64,000 bases of DNA from Shinisaurus crocodilurus (taxonomy: Eukaryota > Chordata > Lepidosauria > Squamata > Shinisauridae). The translations under genes and the position numbers were made by a program. The notes under the pieces are model-generated. The model ran no database searches. It was given only the letters and a program-made list of their open reading frames with translations, and had not been told where the DNA came from. Positions 1 through 9,758 of the stretch are shown in pieces (position 1 is the first letter of the stretch; every line of letters begins with the position of its first letter). The stretch lies in assembly GCA_021292165.1 (NCBI GenBank), contig CM037876.1:116627379-116691378 (forward strand), in the 5' to 3' direction.

Positions 1-340
1 AAATCAGAGGCATGTTAACTATTTAGATCTCCATTAATTGACTATTCATTATACTAGACATAATCAGTGAATTAAAGCAGGATCTAATCTGGATGATCCC
101 ATCTCCAGTATGATTTCATATCAAAGTACTGTAAAGTCATTTTTTTAAGGGACATGATTGAGGACAAGGATACAAATCTCCCAAAGGAACCATCAACAAA
201 AGTCAGACTACTATGCTGAAAATTTGAAAGATCTCAGAAGCACCTTCCTTAATAAATTCTGGCTGCACTCACCAAGCCAAAAGTTTCCCGGTGTCACTTC
301 TCATCCAGAGAGCAATGAGTGCTGTAAACAGCAGCTTACT

Positions 341-363
341 CCCCCCCCCCACACACACACACC
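341..363. repeat. C-run followed by (CA)n microsatellite
   Basis: A run of ten C residues passes directly into about seven CA units. Simple repeat, seen directly. Confidence 0.9.
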
Positions 364-443
364 AGAAACCTGTAAAACTGCTTAACACTGCCATCTCTTG
401 GCCAGGTATCATTTTGCATTTGGTTCAACCAGAGATCAGGAAA

Positions 444-445
<2 letters not shown>

Positions 446-525
<80 letters not shown>
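446..525. repeat. Compound microsatellite (GT)n(AG)n
   Basis: About 17 GT units are followed without a break by about 22 AG units, giving an uninterrupted 80-bp compound repeat. The purity suggests it is length-polymorphic. The open reading frames across it are repeat artefacts. Confidence 0.97.
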
Positions 526-529
<4 letters not shown>

Positions 530-1138
530 GTTCCCACAGCACGGTGGTTTTCACCAATCCATGATTCGTGGGGATGTGTGCCACCTGCACTTCCAGTTTC
601 TGTAAACAACTGTGAGTGTGATGTGCAAACCTGGACCAGTGGGTTATTTAGGGACTAAACAACCTAGTAATTAACCCATTTTTTTTGTCTGGGTTTGCTT
701 GTGATACAGCCACCAATCAGAGGTTGTTTACAGAAAATGGAAGTGGCTTACATGCAGCGCATGTCCCAGCAAATAGTGGGTTAATTAATTAACCCACGAT
801 TTGCTGCTGTGATGTGCAAATTAGCCCAGTGTCTGAAGTCTCCATCTTGAAGAAATCTAAACCAATGCAGAATGACTGCATTAGCTAAAAAATACAGCCT
901 GATATTTGTACTGTCCGCATCGCCCTGCTTTCCTCTAACCCCTACTTTGCTTAACATCCAGCCTGTCTAAGAGTTCTGGAGAACTCAAAACAGCTTGTTC
1001 ACTATTTTGTGACAGTTTAGTTGGTTCTAATAAAGGTACTGCTGAACTGTGGATTTTTGGCACCATCTATTTTATATATTTATTTTAGAGTTCTTGGACA
1101 TGCAAGCAGTCTACCCGACAGTCTAGGTTCCAATAATG

Positions 1139-1493
1139 AAAGGGTGCAGAACCTCAGGCCCAGAGGCCAGGTCTGGCCCATCTGAAGTCCCAGTCCAGCC
1201 ACACAGGGGTCCCCAGAAGGCCATGGACCCTTCTTCTGGTCCCACCCTACTTCTTGTGACCACCAATCGTTTGGTGATTTCCCAACTTCTGTGCAGTTTT
1301 TTCCCCATCCTAAAAGGTTGAAATGCCTCTCTTAAGGCTTAGGTACAGGCAGAAAGATCTCTAAGTTAAAATATGCTTGTATTTTTGGCTCTGCCCCTTT
1401 TGCTTTTGGTTCTACCCATCACTGGAATGTGGCCCAGAGAGCTTCTCCAAAACAGAATTCAACCATTGGGCTGAAAGAGGTTCTGCACCCCTG
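1139..1493 (+). mobile_element. Non-autonomous hAT-type element, 355 bp
   Basis: The segment is flanked by the perfect 8-bp direct repeat CAATAATG (1131-1138 and 1494-1501), the target-duplication length of hAT transposons. Its ends are imperfect inverted repeats: the right end reads GGTTCTGCACCCCTG and the left AAAGGGTGCAGAACC. A second member of the family starts at 63655 and runs off the window in the same orientation, which confirms it as a dispersed repeat. No transposase is encoded. Confidence 0.85.
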
Positions 1494-2827
1494 CAATAAT
1501 GTATTTGGCAATAAAGGCTGTGCCTGCAAGCTGTCAGGATGTCCAAAGGTCTTCATTAAACAGTGGCTCCCCTATACTATAATGGGTTAGTCTGCTGTGG
1601 GACTATTTGACAGATACAATGATAAAATGAAGAGGCAAGCAGCCAAAACAAGGCATAGAGCAGTAACCAGAAACAGATGTGCAATCATCTGTAATCTTTG
1701 GCCATATTAGAGAATCCTTCACTGGAAAGACACTGGAGGTCAATGTGTCCCAGGAAAGCCAGCAGGAAGTTAGTGAATAGGTTCAGTTGCTTGTTGTGTC
1801 ATCTGAACCCAGTCGTTGTGAGTCACAATTGTCTATTTTGTCCTCAGAAACAACAATAAGAAACTGGTTTGTTCTAGGGTTTGTTCGTACAACAATTGTT
1901 TGTTGTGTTGTCCAAACCCGGGAGAGCCCTCCCATAGTTGTTTCTGCAAAAATACCATGGAGCTGCATGGCCAGAGGGGGGAAATCCTGCAGCTGCTCTA
2001 TCCCCCAAGTCTCTATCCCCAAGTCTCTATCCCCAAGTCTGCCTAGCACTAGGCACGTCGATGCCAGCCTCGCTGTTACGCGCTGCCATCCCATCCCATC
2101 CCCCTCCAAGTGTTTCCCAGCCGCAGACAGCAACCTGTTGACTCCTTTCTGTCTTGTCTCACCTGGCATGCTCAAGTCTGACCTTGGAGCTCACTATTTG
2201 TAGCTAGCTCAACGCGAGAGCTTGTTGCTCTGCTTTCGTGTTGGTTCACTCAGATCAGTCAGAGCTTTTGAAAACAGGGAAGCCAAACCTGAAACTCACA
2301 CATACTGTTGTCCCCCCCCCCCACCGCTCACATTAGAGGCGCACCCATGGTCAGTCCCCCAGCCCATGTCACCCGAGGCCGTTTTGTCTAAGCCAGCGCT
2401 CATGGCTGTAAACACCTGGGAGACCGTTAACAACACTCCTAAACATGAGATTAGTTGCTATCAGTAGTTGCAACCATGGTCCATTCTTCAAATATTTTGC
2501 TGTATTAATTTTAAAACAACTGCAGTTAACTTTCAAGTGGGTGCCTCTAATTTTAGTATTAAGTGAAAGGGCAAACAGCTCATCGCCATACACTTTTTCC
2601 AAACCACTCACCAGTGGTGATTAATTTCTAAAAGCAAGGTGCTGGGAGCAAGCCAGCCAGAAAACCACATGCTTTGGCTTGGGAGCCATGTCACTAATTC
2701 CAAATGTGTGGGGTAGACTGTGATTACTCAGAAATAATTATAGTGATGTGTGGTAACAGTTAATTCAATACCCAATTTTTGCAGAATCTTCTGAGAGCAC
2801 TACAGAAAGTTATTGAAAGGATCTCAC
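1494..2827. other. Probable intron, no exon recognised
   Basis: No coding exon found. A short tandem array sits at 1996-2040. At 1780-1960 several TTGTTTGTTGTGTTG-like direct and inverted words suggest an old non-autonomous transposon, but its ends could not be fixed. Confidence 0.4.
1996..2040. repeat. Tandem repeat, about 14 bp x 3
   Basis: Three adjacent copies of a unit close to TCTCTATCCCCAAG are read directly from the sequence. Minisatellite-like and short. Confidence 0.85.
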
Positions 2828-2982
2828 CAAGACTCCTGCCCATACCAAGCAAGGTAGGATTAATTTTCTGTCCATGTATCATCCTTCCATAGAGAGATCG
2901 CATCACTTTGGCACTTCCAAATTGCTTAAAATGAGATCTCACATGTTCATAATACCATTCCAGAGATCCAGTCTGCACAATC
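2828..2982 (-). CDS. MLPH: Melanophilin exon, end of Rab27-binding domain (partial gene)
   Basis: Read on the minus strand, a pyrimidine-rich tract and CAG acceptor precede position 2982. The exon then continues the split arginine codon left by the exon at 5426-5647. It encodes the SLEWYYEHV and [13 protein letters not shown] motifs, which match the second Slp-homology helix of melanophilin. In this family that helix, with its S-L-x-W-Y/F-Y/F motif, packs against the Rab27 switch regions. The 3' boundary is less certain. The best donor is GTGAGA directly after 2828, but GTATGG about 15 bases upstream is possible. The residues before the donor ([17 protein letters not shown]) do not match mammalian melanophilin as I recall it, so they are either lineage-specific or read-through into the intron. 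MYRIP is the close paralogue, but the neighbouring exons favour MLPH. Confidence 0.87.
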
Positions 2983-3387
2983 CTGTTCAAGATAAGAAAG
3001 AGGAACTATATAAACTTCAACCGGCATGGATTATTATCCCAAATGTTCATTCAATTAAAACTCTCCCATCGACTTTATCGTATGGTTTTCACTGTGCCAC
3101 TGAAAATCACACAGAATGGTAATATTTCCATTGTGTATAGTAGATTTCCATTGTGATTTCCGCTCTCTGAATGCATTACTTACGTATAGGACACTCACAC
3201 ATAGAAGGTGGAGCAGGGCCTCACTGCTGGCCCCGCCTCTGATGTGGATGCAGCTGGTCCAGCCCCTCCCCCTCCATCTACAAATTGAGCATTGACATCT
3301 GAAGAGGAAGTCTTGTGCATGATCAGCATCTCACACGTAAGGATTCCTCTTCAGATGTGTTTGCTCAACATGCAGATGTCAGATGCC

Positions 3388-4395
3388 CAGGGATGTTGAA
3401 GAGTCCTTGGATTCGAGTCACGAGTCGAGTCATGAGTCTTTGGACCTGAGTCTCAAGTCCGAGTCCGAGTCCAAGTCCTTAGTCCAAAATGGTGACTCAC
3501 GAGTCACGAGTCACTCCCAAAGCTGACTCCACGGGTCCCTATTAAAATCAATGGGGTTTTTTCCCAACAAAATAAGGCTATTTCAGATGTGTGGCTTAAA
3601 TTAAATAAATTCTAGGCACAAGTGTGCCTTTTTATCTCAAAACTCTGCAACTGATTTTGACAAGAACAGACCGGGCAGACAAACAAAAAATAACCAGACA
3701 GGAAGAGGAGGCAGGGAACCCCAAAACAGACAGGCAGAGGCGTTTGTCTTGGACAATTCAAACTGTGGAACTGATTAAGAAGAGACCAGGCAGGCAGAGG
3801 AGGCTGGGAACCCCAAACAGGCAGGCAGAAGCAGCCAAACCCAAAATGTCTGAAAGGTTGCATTTTAGGGAAATGATTTTAAAAAATAAACTTGCTGTAC
3901 TTCCTAAAACTTATCCATGTTGCATTTGAGGAACATGATTTTTTCTAAATGTTTGAGCCCCATTCTGGAACGGTGAGATCTCATCACAATTCCACCCTCA
4001 CTGAACACCCGCCCCACTGGTGATGAACTTGCTGGAACCAGAAACACACTCAGAGCAGCCACACAGAGTAATCTCAGGTCCTTCTTCTGCCTCTCCCAAG
4101 TACGCAACATATCAATCAAAATAAATCTTGACACACTGTTGGGGCTGCACTCCTGGTAGCCGTCCATAGTGGCTGAGCAGCGGCACACCTCGCTTCCATG
4201 CGCTCTTCGAAGGCAATCGCCCTCCTCTCCACTCCTTCTGGCACAGCCCAGGGATGTTGAAGAGTCCTTGGTCTCGAGTCCCGAGTCGAGTCTCAAGTCC
4301 CATTAAAAATATTGGGACTCGAGTCCGAGTCGAGTCAGAGGGGGGACTCAGTCCGACTCACGAGTCGAGTCCTCGAGTCCGAGTCCCCATCCCTG
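3388..4395 (-). mobile_element. Old hAT element copy with GAGTC ends and transposase remnant
   Basis: The left end, CAGGGATGTTGAAGAGTCC, and the GAGTC-rich 130 bp after it match the intact copies at 9759, 48776 and 62109. The right end, GAGTCCCCATCCCTG, closes at 4395. Between them is sequence absent from the shorter copies, including a hAT transposase carboxy-terminus on the minus strand. A second CAGGGATGTTGAA start at 4249 makes the structure ambiguous: it may be one decayed element of about 1 kb, or a 147-bp deletion derivative (4249-4395) placed beside or inside an older copy. No matching 8-bp target duplication was found for either reading. It sits in the MLPH intron between 2983 and 5425. 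Confidence 0.75.
3904..4140 (-). pseudogene. hAT transposase C-terminal dimerisation domain, fragment
   Basis: The minus-strand frame ending at 3904 reads WERQKKDLRLLCVAALSVFL, then VPASSSPVGRVFSEGGIV, then RSHRSRMGLKHLEKIMFLKCN. This has the layout of the hAT family dimerisation domain: a short hydrophobic run, P-A-(S/T)-S-x-P-(S/V)-(E/G)-R-V-F-S, a basic R-S-R, then a leucine- and phenylalanine-rich helix ending F-L. The usual S-E-R before V-F-S is V-G-R here. Everything upstream (DNA-binding zinc finger and catalytic core) is missing, so it cannot make active transposase. Its position between GAGTC-type ends identifies the likely autonomous source of the family. An intact exapted ZBED-type gene is unlikely because only the tail remains. 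Confidence 0.8.
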
Positions 4396-4921
4396 CTACA
4401 TAGTATTGTGACATCATTGTACTAGCACATGCTCATTGGCTGGGGGTCAGTCAGAAACTGAGGGGCGGATGGCTGCTGAAGCAGCAGTAGAGGGGAAAGG
4501 AATTAGTGGCTGTGAACAGTCATGAAAAACGGGGATTAAGGACTTTTTCAAGGTCCTCCCACCCAATCAATACTGTTGAGGCAAAAATCAAGCCTGGAGA
4601 ATGTTTGGCTTTGCAGTATTACAGATTCTTCTATAACAATATAAATGTATGTTATGCTGGGCAAACTTTGCACCACTTAACCATTTAAATATATTATTTC
4701 ATTCATTAGAGTCCTTCCTATATTATGTTAAGTATTTATCCATATTCAGAGTTGAATGACCAACCCCCAAACATGTTAAGGTTAAGGAGAAGACAAACGG
4801 AAGCATCTTCAAGCCACTTACCGTAGTTCTTAGAGGAACACATGGGGTTTGAGAGGAGGGAGGCCAGGGGCTTAGTAAAGCAAAAGTGAACGGGACAGCT
4901 GATGTAGCGTATTAGCTGCTG

Positions 4922-5030
4922 GTCAGATGCCCAGGGATGGTTCAAATCTCTTTTTAGCCATGTGGCCTTGGGGCAATCACCATCTCTCAGCCTAACCTAT
5001 CTTGGGTTAAAAGGTTACGGAGCATGTATG
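4922..5030 (+). mobile_element. tRNA-derived SINE fragment
   Basis: The sequence contains a B-box-like GGTTCAAATC followed by the diverged body seen elsewhere (GGGGCAATCACCATCTCTCAGCCTAACC). The better copies at 18985-19130 and 40748-40912 share this region. Both ends are eroded. Confidence 0.6.
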
Positions 5031-5425
5031 TATGCTGACCTGAACTTTGTGGAAGAAGGGTGGGAGGGATTCAAATGTAGTAATAACAATTTCAGATCTC
5101 CCTGCTTTTGACAATGGAAAAGGGAAATTGAAAAAGTTCTGCAACACAGCACCTCTCTCTTCCCACCTTCTCTGCCCTTCCAATTTTTATCCTGTTCTGA
5201 ATCTAGTACTAAGAGGGACTTGCAAGAGGTTTATGCAAAGGGGGGGGGAAATCAGTTGGGGTGTTCTTTGTAGGGTTAGGCCCATAAGCCCTGAAAACCA
5301 TGTTTCATGAGGAATTCTAGCCTAGAGCATTCAAAGTACAAGACAGTCCCCATTCTAATATCCAGTTTGGCCTGCCATAAAAAATGGCGACAGCCTTGCA
5401 GGTCCTCTAGCCTTAGCCCACTTAC

Positions 5426-5647
5426 CTGGCTAAGCGACATGGATCACACACCCAGCCGTGCTCCTTTTTATTGTAGCGACTGCAATTTTTGCAGGTGTAG
5501 AACTGACAGTCTAAGCATTGCCGTTTGCTGTTTACCAGGAACTTGAAGGGCTGCAGACAGTGGATGCAGTGAGTTTCATTGAGGTGAGATTGACTGGACA
5601 ATAGTTCTCGCTTTGTGCTTTCTTTTTCAATCTTGCCTTTCAGGTCC
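5426..5647 (-). CDS. MLPH: Melanophilin exon with FYVE-type zinc finger
   Basis: This minus-strand exon runs from a CAAAG acceptor (exon base 5647) to a strong CAG/GTAAGTG donor (exon ends 5426). The reading frame joins the split glutamate codon of the upstream exon. The translation contains four C-x2-C pairs: CIHC, CLDC, CKNC and CDPC. These are the eight zinc ligands of the Slp-homology zinc finger that sits between the two Rab27-contacting helices. [10 protein letters not shown] and CDPCRLAR match melanophilin more closely than MYRIP, where I recall VNTKRQC and a different end. The protein acts on the cytosolic face of melanosomes, joining Rab27A-GTP to myosin Va. No stop, frameshift or lost ligand was seen, so the exon appears functional. 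Confidence 0.94.
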
Positions 5648-5649
5648 CT

Positions 5650-6405
5650 TTGAAAAATTTATAATAGGAGTATTTAACACCTGAATTGTGAACTGTACCA
5701 GAAAAAGAAGAACTTCAACATCTAGCCAGAAGTCACAGGAAGAAAGTTGAATTATTTACTCCTAAAATGTATTTAAAACTCAAATTCAAAGTATGCCATA
5801 GAAAACAGTCTGTTCAGACCTCAACAACATTTGTACTCATGTAATACTTCTTGGCATTTATATAGCACATTTCAGGTATTCATAACATTTCACACACATT
5901 ATCGGAGTAATCCTTATACCAAAACCCTAAATAGTAAGTCAGATTGTCCCTGCATAGCTAATGGGTCCTAGTGACTTTTTGTCTGAGGAGAGACTTGAAC
6001 TGGAAATGTCCTGGTGTCTAGGCCACGCTCTTACAGTGCAGTCCTACGTGGGGCTGGGGTGGGTGGGTGAGCAAAGCAGCAGATCTACCCCCTCATTCAA
6101 AGCCCTGCCAGGTCATGCCAGCCCAGGCAGATGGGGGCATTCCCCTACCAGTGCATTTATAAAAACAACCACACCTATGCAGTCTTGAGCCTCCTCAGAA
6201 AGAAACAGAGGGGCTTTGGACTTGGCAGGTCTAAAGCCACTACCTCCCTGGCCCAGGAACACCCTTTTCTGGGGTCTTCCATTGGCACTGGCAGTACAGC
6301 GACACCTTTGGAGCTCTCCCCAGGCGTATCATGGGCTCCGCAACAGCAGCCCCCCATGCTTGTGGTGCTCCTTTCACCATCTGAGGCCGGCAGTGGGGCA
6401 CCTCC
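5650..6405. other. MLPH intron, little recognisable
   Basis: This is the start of a 13.6-kb intron lying between the exons at 5.5 and 19.4 kb. A stretch at 5868-6010 (start near CATTTATATAGCAC, later GACTTGAACTG) resembles ancient MIR or other tRNA-SINE fragments, but too weakly to annotate separately. The rest looks unique. Confidence 0.4.
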
Positions 6406-6413
6406 ACCTAATC

Positions 6414-6549
6414 CAGTGTTTCTCAACCTTGGGTCCCCAAGATGTTTTTGGCCTACAACTCCCAGCATGCCCCAGCCAGCTATGCTGGCTGGGGCATGCT
6501 GGGAGTTGCAGGCCAAAAACATCTGGGGACCCAAGGTTGAGAAACACTG
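6414..6549. mobile_element. Palindromic hAT-type MITE, 136 bp
   Basis: It begins CAGTGTTTCTCAACCTTGGG, ends with the reverse complement, and is almost a perfect palindrome throughout. Perfect 8-bp target duplications ACCTAATC lie at 6406-6413 and 6550-6557, so the boundaries are firm. Related copies are at 11577 and 53499. It has no coding capacity. Confidence 0.93.
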
Positions 6550-7620
6550 ACCTAATCGTAACCCCCTCCAGCAAGCAAGATCTGTAGACACTACACCAGC
6601 TCTCAGCACTTTAAGGAACCAATCATGAATATTCCACTTACATTTATTTATTTATTTATTTCTTATTTAAATCATTTAATATTCTACTCTTCAGTTCCAA
6701 AATAATTCCAGGGAAGCTTACAATTCTATATTTATTCTTCTGTATAACACACACACACACACCATTTCTGTCAAGGCTACAGCAAACTAATATTTATCCC
6801 AGGCCACTTACTGCCTTTCCAAATTAAAAATAAAATAATAAATCTTGCATTGCTTCTGGATGATTGTCAGGCTTGGGCTTTAGTGAAGCATGAGTTCCAG
6901 ATCTAGGTACTAGAAACCCTTGGGAAAACCTCTCAACCTGGATCTGACTGCTTTTGTACATTTGGTCTTTAAACTGATCAGGCGCCAGTGGTGATTGTGC
7001 AGATACAGAGAGTCACAGATTTGTTAGTTGCAAACCATATGGAATTCTGTCAACATCCACATCAATTGTTTAGTTTAGTGACCCAGAAAAACATTCTGGG
7101 TTCCCATAAAAAATTAATCACTGTCTACAGTACAGGCGGACGTCCTCTGAAGAAGGCTTGAGAATCTGTCCTTCATGACCTCTTCCTGCAATAATAATAA
7201 CATGGTTTATTCTAACATGCAGCTAGATACATTTTGTGCAGTGTTGAAAAAGTTGTGCAATGGGAAATAAGTTTTGTGGAGCTGGGCATATTGGAATTAA
7301 TAAGGAGATAGATTGTAGAGATGGATTAATCTGTCAAGTCTGAATTTGCTCATTTTTCCAAAATTAAGTTCATTCTGTCCCATTTCCACATCAGTTTGCA
7401 ACTTTTAAAAAATGTTTGCATGAACATGCATGCAGGTGGTGTGCCAACTGCTTGTGCGATATGGAAAAAAAAACTTGGAATAAATCCTGAGTAGTAGTGT
7501 AGAAAGCACTTGACCTACAATGACTGTAGGTTAGGGGCTGCATGCATGCTTCCCATAGAACTATAGGAACGTGGCTGCCAGTCAAAGTAGACAGTGCTGG
7601 TTTAACTCAGTATAAGGCAG
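6550..7620. other. MLPH intron, simple repeats only
   Basis: Contains TTTA repeats near 6644-6665 and a (CA)n run at about 6748-6763. No exon or boundary-defined element was seen. Confidence 0.5.
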
Positions 7621-7870
7621 CTTCATATTTATTTATTTGTTTGTTTGTTTGTTCGTTACATTTATGGATCGCCCATCTGGCTGGCAAACCGGCCACTCTG
7701 GACGATGTATACACGATAAAATACAGAATAAAATACATTTTAAACAGTATAAAATTTTAAAATCTTAGCCCACCCCATATTCCCGCCTGAACAGCCATGT
7801 TTTTAGTGAGCGGCGGAAGCTCAGCAGAGAGGGGGCATGGCGGAGGTCACTCGGGAGGGAGTTCCACAGA
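7590..7870 (-). mobile_element. SINE/LINE-tail fragments with TTTA/TTTG repeats
   Basis: A short SINE tail (AGTATAAGGCAGCTTC) ends at TTTATTTG and GTTT repeats. It is followed by a segment reading ATGGATCGCCCATCTGGC, which recurs at about 46580 after the same kind of TTTA tract. A tract next to the same sequence at two sites suggests the 3' end of a retroelement on the minus strand. The family is unassigned. Confidence 0.5.
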
Positions 7871-7989
7871 AAGCCTGGAACCATAGCCCTTCCCCCCACA
7901 CCCCCACAACAAAATTGATTTAAACTGATTTCACATTTTCCTTCTAAAAAATAGTAACAAGTATTTTTTTAAAAAAACAATAGATTATA

Positions 7990-8470
7990 GTAGGTATTTA
8001 TAACAATCAATATCAATATATTGATAATCTTCATAAAATGTATAAAGGAATTCCAGTTCTTGTAAAATTCTTCTTCCCATTTCTCCCCATCTCTAATTTA
8101 AATATACTCAGTTTTACCATTTGTGTTAAATGCCATATTTTAAATAACCATATTTTAATCTTGGGAGCCTGCTCATTCTTCCATTTAATTGCAATCAATA
8201 TTTTTGCAGCTAGAAGCATATTCCTTGCAAATTCTTGATTATCAGATCAAACTGAATCATATATCCTAGCACTGATATATATACTGAATCTTTCCCCCCA
8301 AAAAACTTCATTTTGAGATACAGCCACCATATATGTTGAAAATTAGCTCCAGAATGATCACATAACCAACACAACCATTCTGTTCCTATATATCTTATTC
8401 TGTCCTGCCAGAGCTGAGTATCATGATATAAGACCTTGTGACGATTTTCTTTAATTTTATAACTCATGGA
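7990..8470 (-). mobile_element. L1 ORF2 carboxy-terminal fragment, degenerate
   Basis: The minus-strand frame ending around 8210 contains CWLCDHSGANFQHIWWLYLK. This aligns by eye with the CWRGC...HMWWSC cysteine-histidine motif of the better L1 copy at 59.3-60.5 kb. Several motif residues are lost (the second cysteine is displaced and the last is absent). It is an old, AT-rich, non-functional fragment with eroded ends. Confidence 0.6.
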
Positions 8471-8818
8471 TACAGCTGGCCCTTTCCTTAAATATATTTA
8501 TCCAAACTGTTAAGAATTTGAAGATCCAACTTTTGTTTCCCTTTTAAAAAATAAAAATAAAATTGTCCACTATGTTCCCTTCAGTATTTAATATATTCTA
8601 AAACTTCGTTAGCAATCCTTTTGATCCGTCAGCTTCTTAAACCATTTTTAAAACAAATCTATCAAATGTATATTTATATTTCTTAGGTTTTTTTTTTTAG
8701 CTTTATATCTGTTTAGCTGCAAATACCAAAGCTCGAAGCATAACTCATGATGACATTTGTTCATACTGAGCCCAGAGTATTTAGTTTCCCATCATCATAT
8801 ATCTGGATGCATGACTTA

Positions 8819-8958
8819 GAGCAGCCTTCCCCAACCTGGTACCCTCCAGATGTTTTGGACTTCAACTCCCATCAGCCCCAGCCAGCATGGCCAGTAGTCA
8901 GGAATGCTTGGAGTTGTAGTCCAAAACATCTGGAGGGCAACAGGTTGGGTAGGGCTCA
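8819..8958. mobile_element. Palindromic hAT-like MITE, CTCCAGATGTTTTGGAC family
   Basis: The two halves mirror each other around 8885. One half reads CCCTCCAGATGTTTTGGACT and the other ends with ACATCTGGAGGG. Related copies at 14787 and 31147 have the same core. Flanks ACTTAGA and ACTTTAG may be a decayed target duplication, so the ends are accurate to a few bases. Confidence 0.8.
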
Positions 8959-9300
8959 CTTTAGGGCATTCATAGCAGTGCCAGCCTCCAGCACCCAGAG
9001 ATTCATTGATCTCTCCAAAATCTTCTCCTGACAAGGGTTCTTGCAAACCTTTTGAGAGTTTGAGAAGGTTGCACATGTTGAGAATGCTCTGCTGGTCAGT
9101 TTGCAAGAGTATTTTGCATTGTTTGCACTAATTTTGGCCCAATTACCAATCACCTTTTTGTCTTCCTGGTTTCACAGAGTGAATATTTGTTATTAATCTA
9201 CCCAGTCTGGCGGCACCTGAGGTGAGATACCTGGTGGGACTAATAATCACCCTCATCTAGTAAATGCCAGTTATTTATCACAATGTTCATAAGTGGAGTA

Positions 9301-9490
9301 GAGGGGACATAGCTCAGTGGCAAAGCGCATGGTTTAGATGCAGAAGGTCTCCGGTTCAGTGCTTGGCATCTCCGGGTAGGGTTGGGAAAGACTCCTGCTT
9401 GCAATCCTGGAGAGCCACTGCCAGTAGGTGGTACTGAGCTAGATGGCCGATGGGCTTGCTGAGTAGGAAGCAGCTTCCGATCTTCCTAAG
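9301..9490 (+). mobile_element. tRNA-derived SINE, near full length
   Basis: An internal RNA polymerase III promoter is visible: A box TAGCTCAGTGG at 9310-9320 and B box GGTTCAGTGC at 9353-9362. The tRNA-like head is followed by the body ending GGAAGCAGCTTCCGATCTTCC. This is the abundant reptile SINE type with a CAGAAGGTC spacer. No long tail or target duplication could be fixed. Confidence 0.82.
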
Positions 9491-9758
9491 GAATAGTCTC
9501 CGTATGAAATGGATATGGACTTTAGTGCACTAGTATGGGGAATAGGCATTGGTCATCTACAACGGAGTTGCCGATACATCCTTGCCGTTTTAACACCTAA
9601 TTCAAATCTTTTAACTCTCCATGACGTTAACAATAAGTACTTGAGATAACAAAGACAGTTTTGAAAAAACACGCATGGGAGCTGTCTGTGACAATCCCAC
9701 AAATGGCCATCACCAGTCTTTCTTGGCCTCAGCTGAAAACAGAAATGTCTCTGCCTAT

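Larger units (their letters stand above)
1..1130. other. MLPH intron or downstream sequence, no exon seen
   Basis: No coding exon could be recognised here. By position it lies downstream of the last MLPH exon seen in the window, so it is probably intronic. It holds two microsatellites and, at about 610-835, a segment with a perfect 22-bp palindrome (776-797) centred on TTAATTAATTAA. This segment resembles other hairpin-rich, probably non-autonomous DNA transposon remnants in the window (15.2 kb and 42.4 kb). Family assignment is not possible by eye. Confidence 0.5.

Noticed and set aside
291..605. Open frames across the (GT)n(AG)n repeat
   Set aside because: The translation is repeated VC and ER residues created by the microsatellite.
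3378..4939. An 18-bp direct match GTCAGATGCCCAGGGATG at 3378-3395 and 4922-4939, possibly a large duplication or a second transposon end
   Set aside because: Similarity stops at once on both sides. The second site is the start of a SINE fragment with a B box (GGTTCAAATC), so the match is probably chance.
9301..9375. A functional tRNA gene
   Set aside because: A and B boxes are present, but the cloverleaf is not maintained and the sequence continues into a SINE body.
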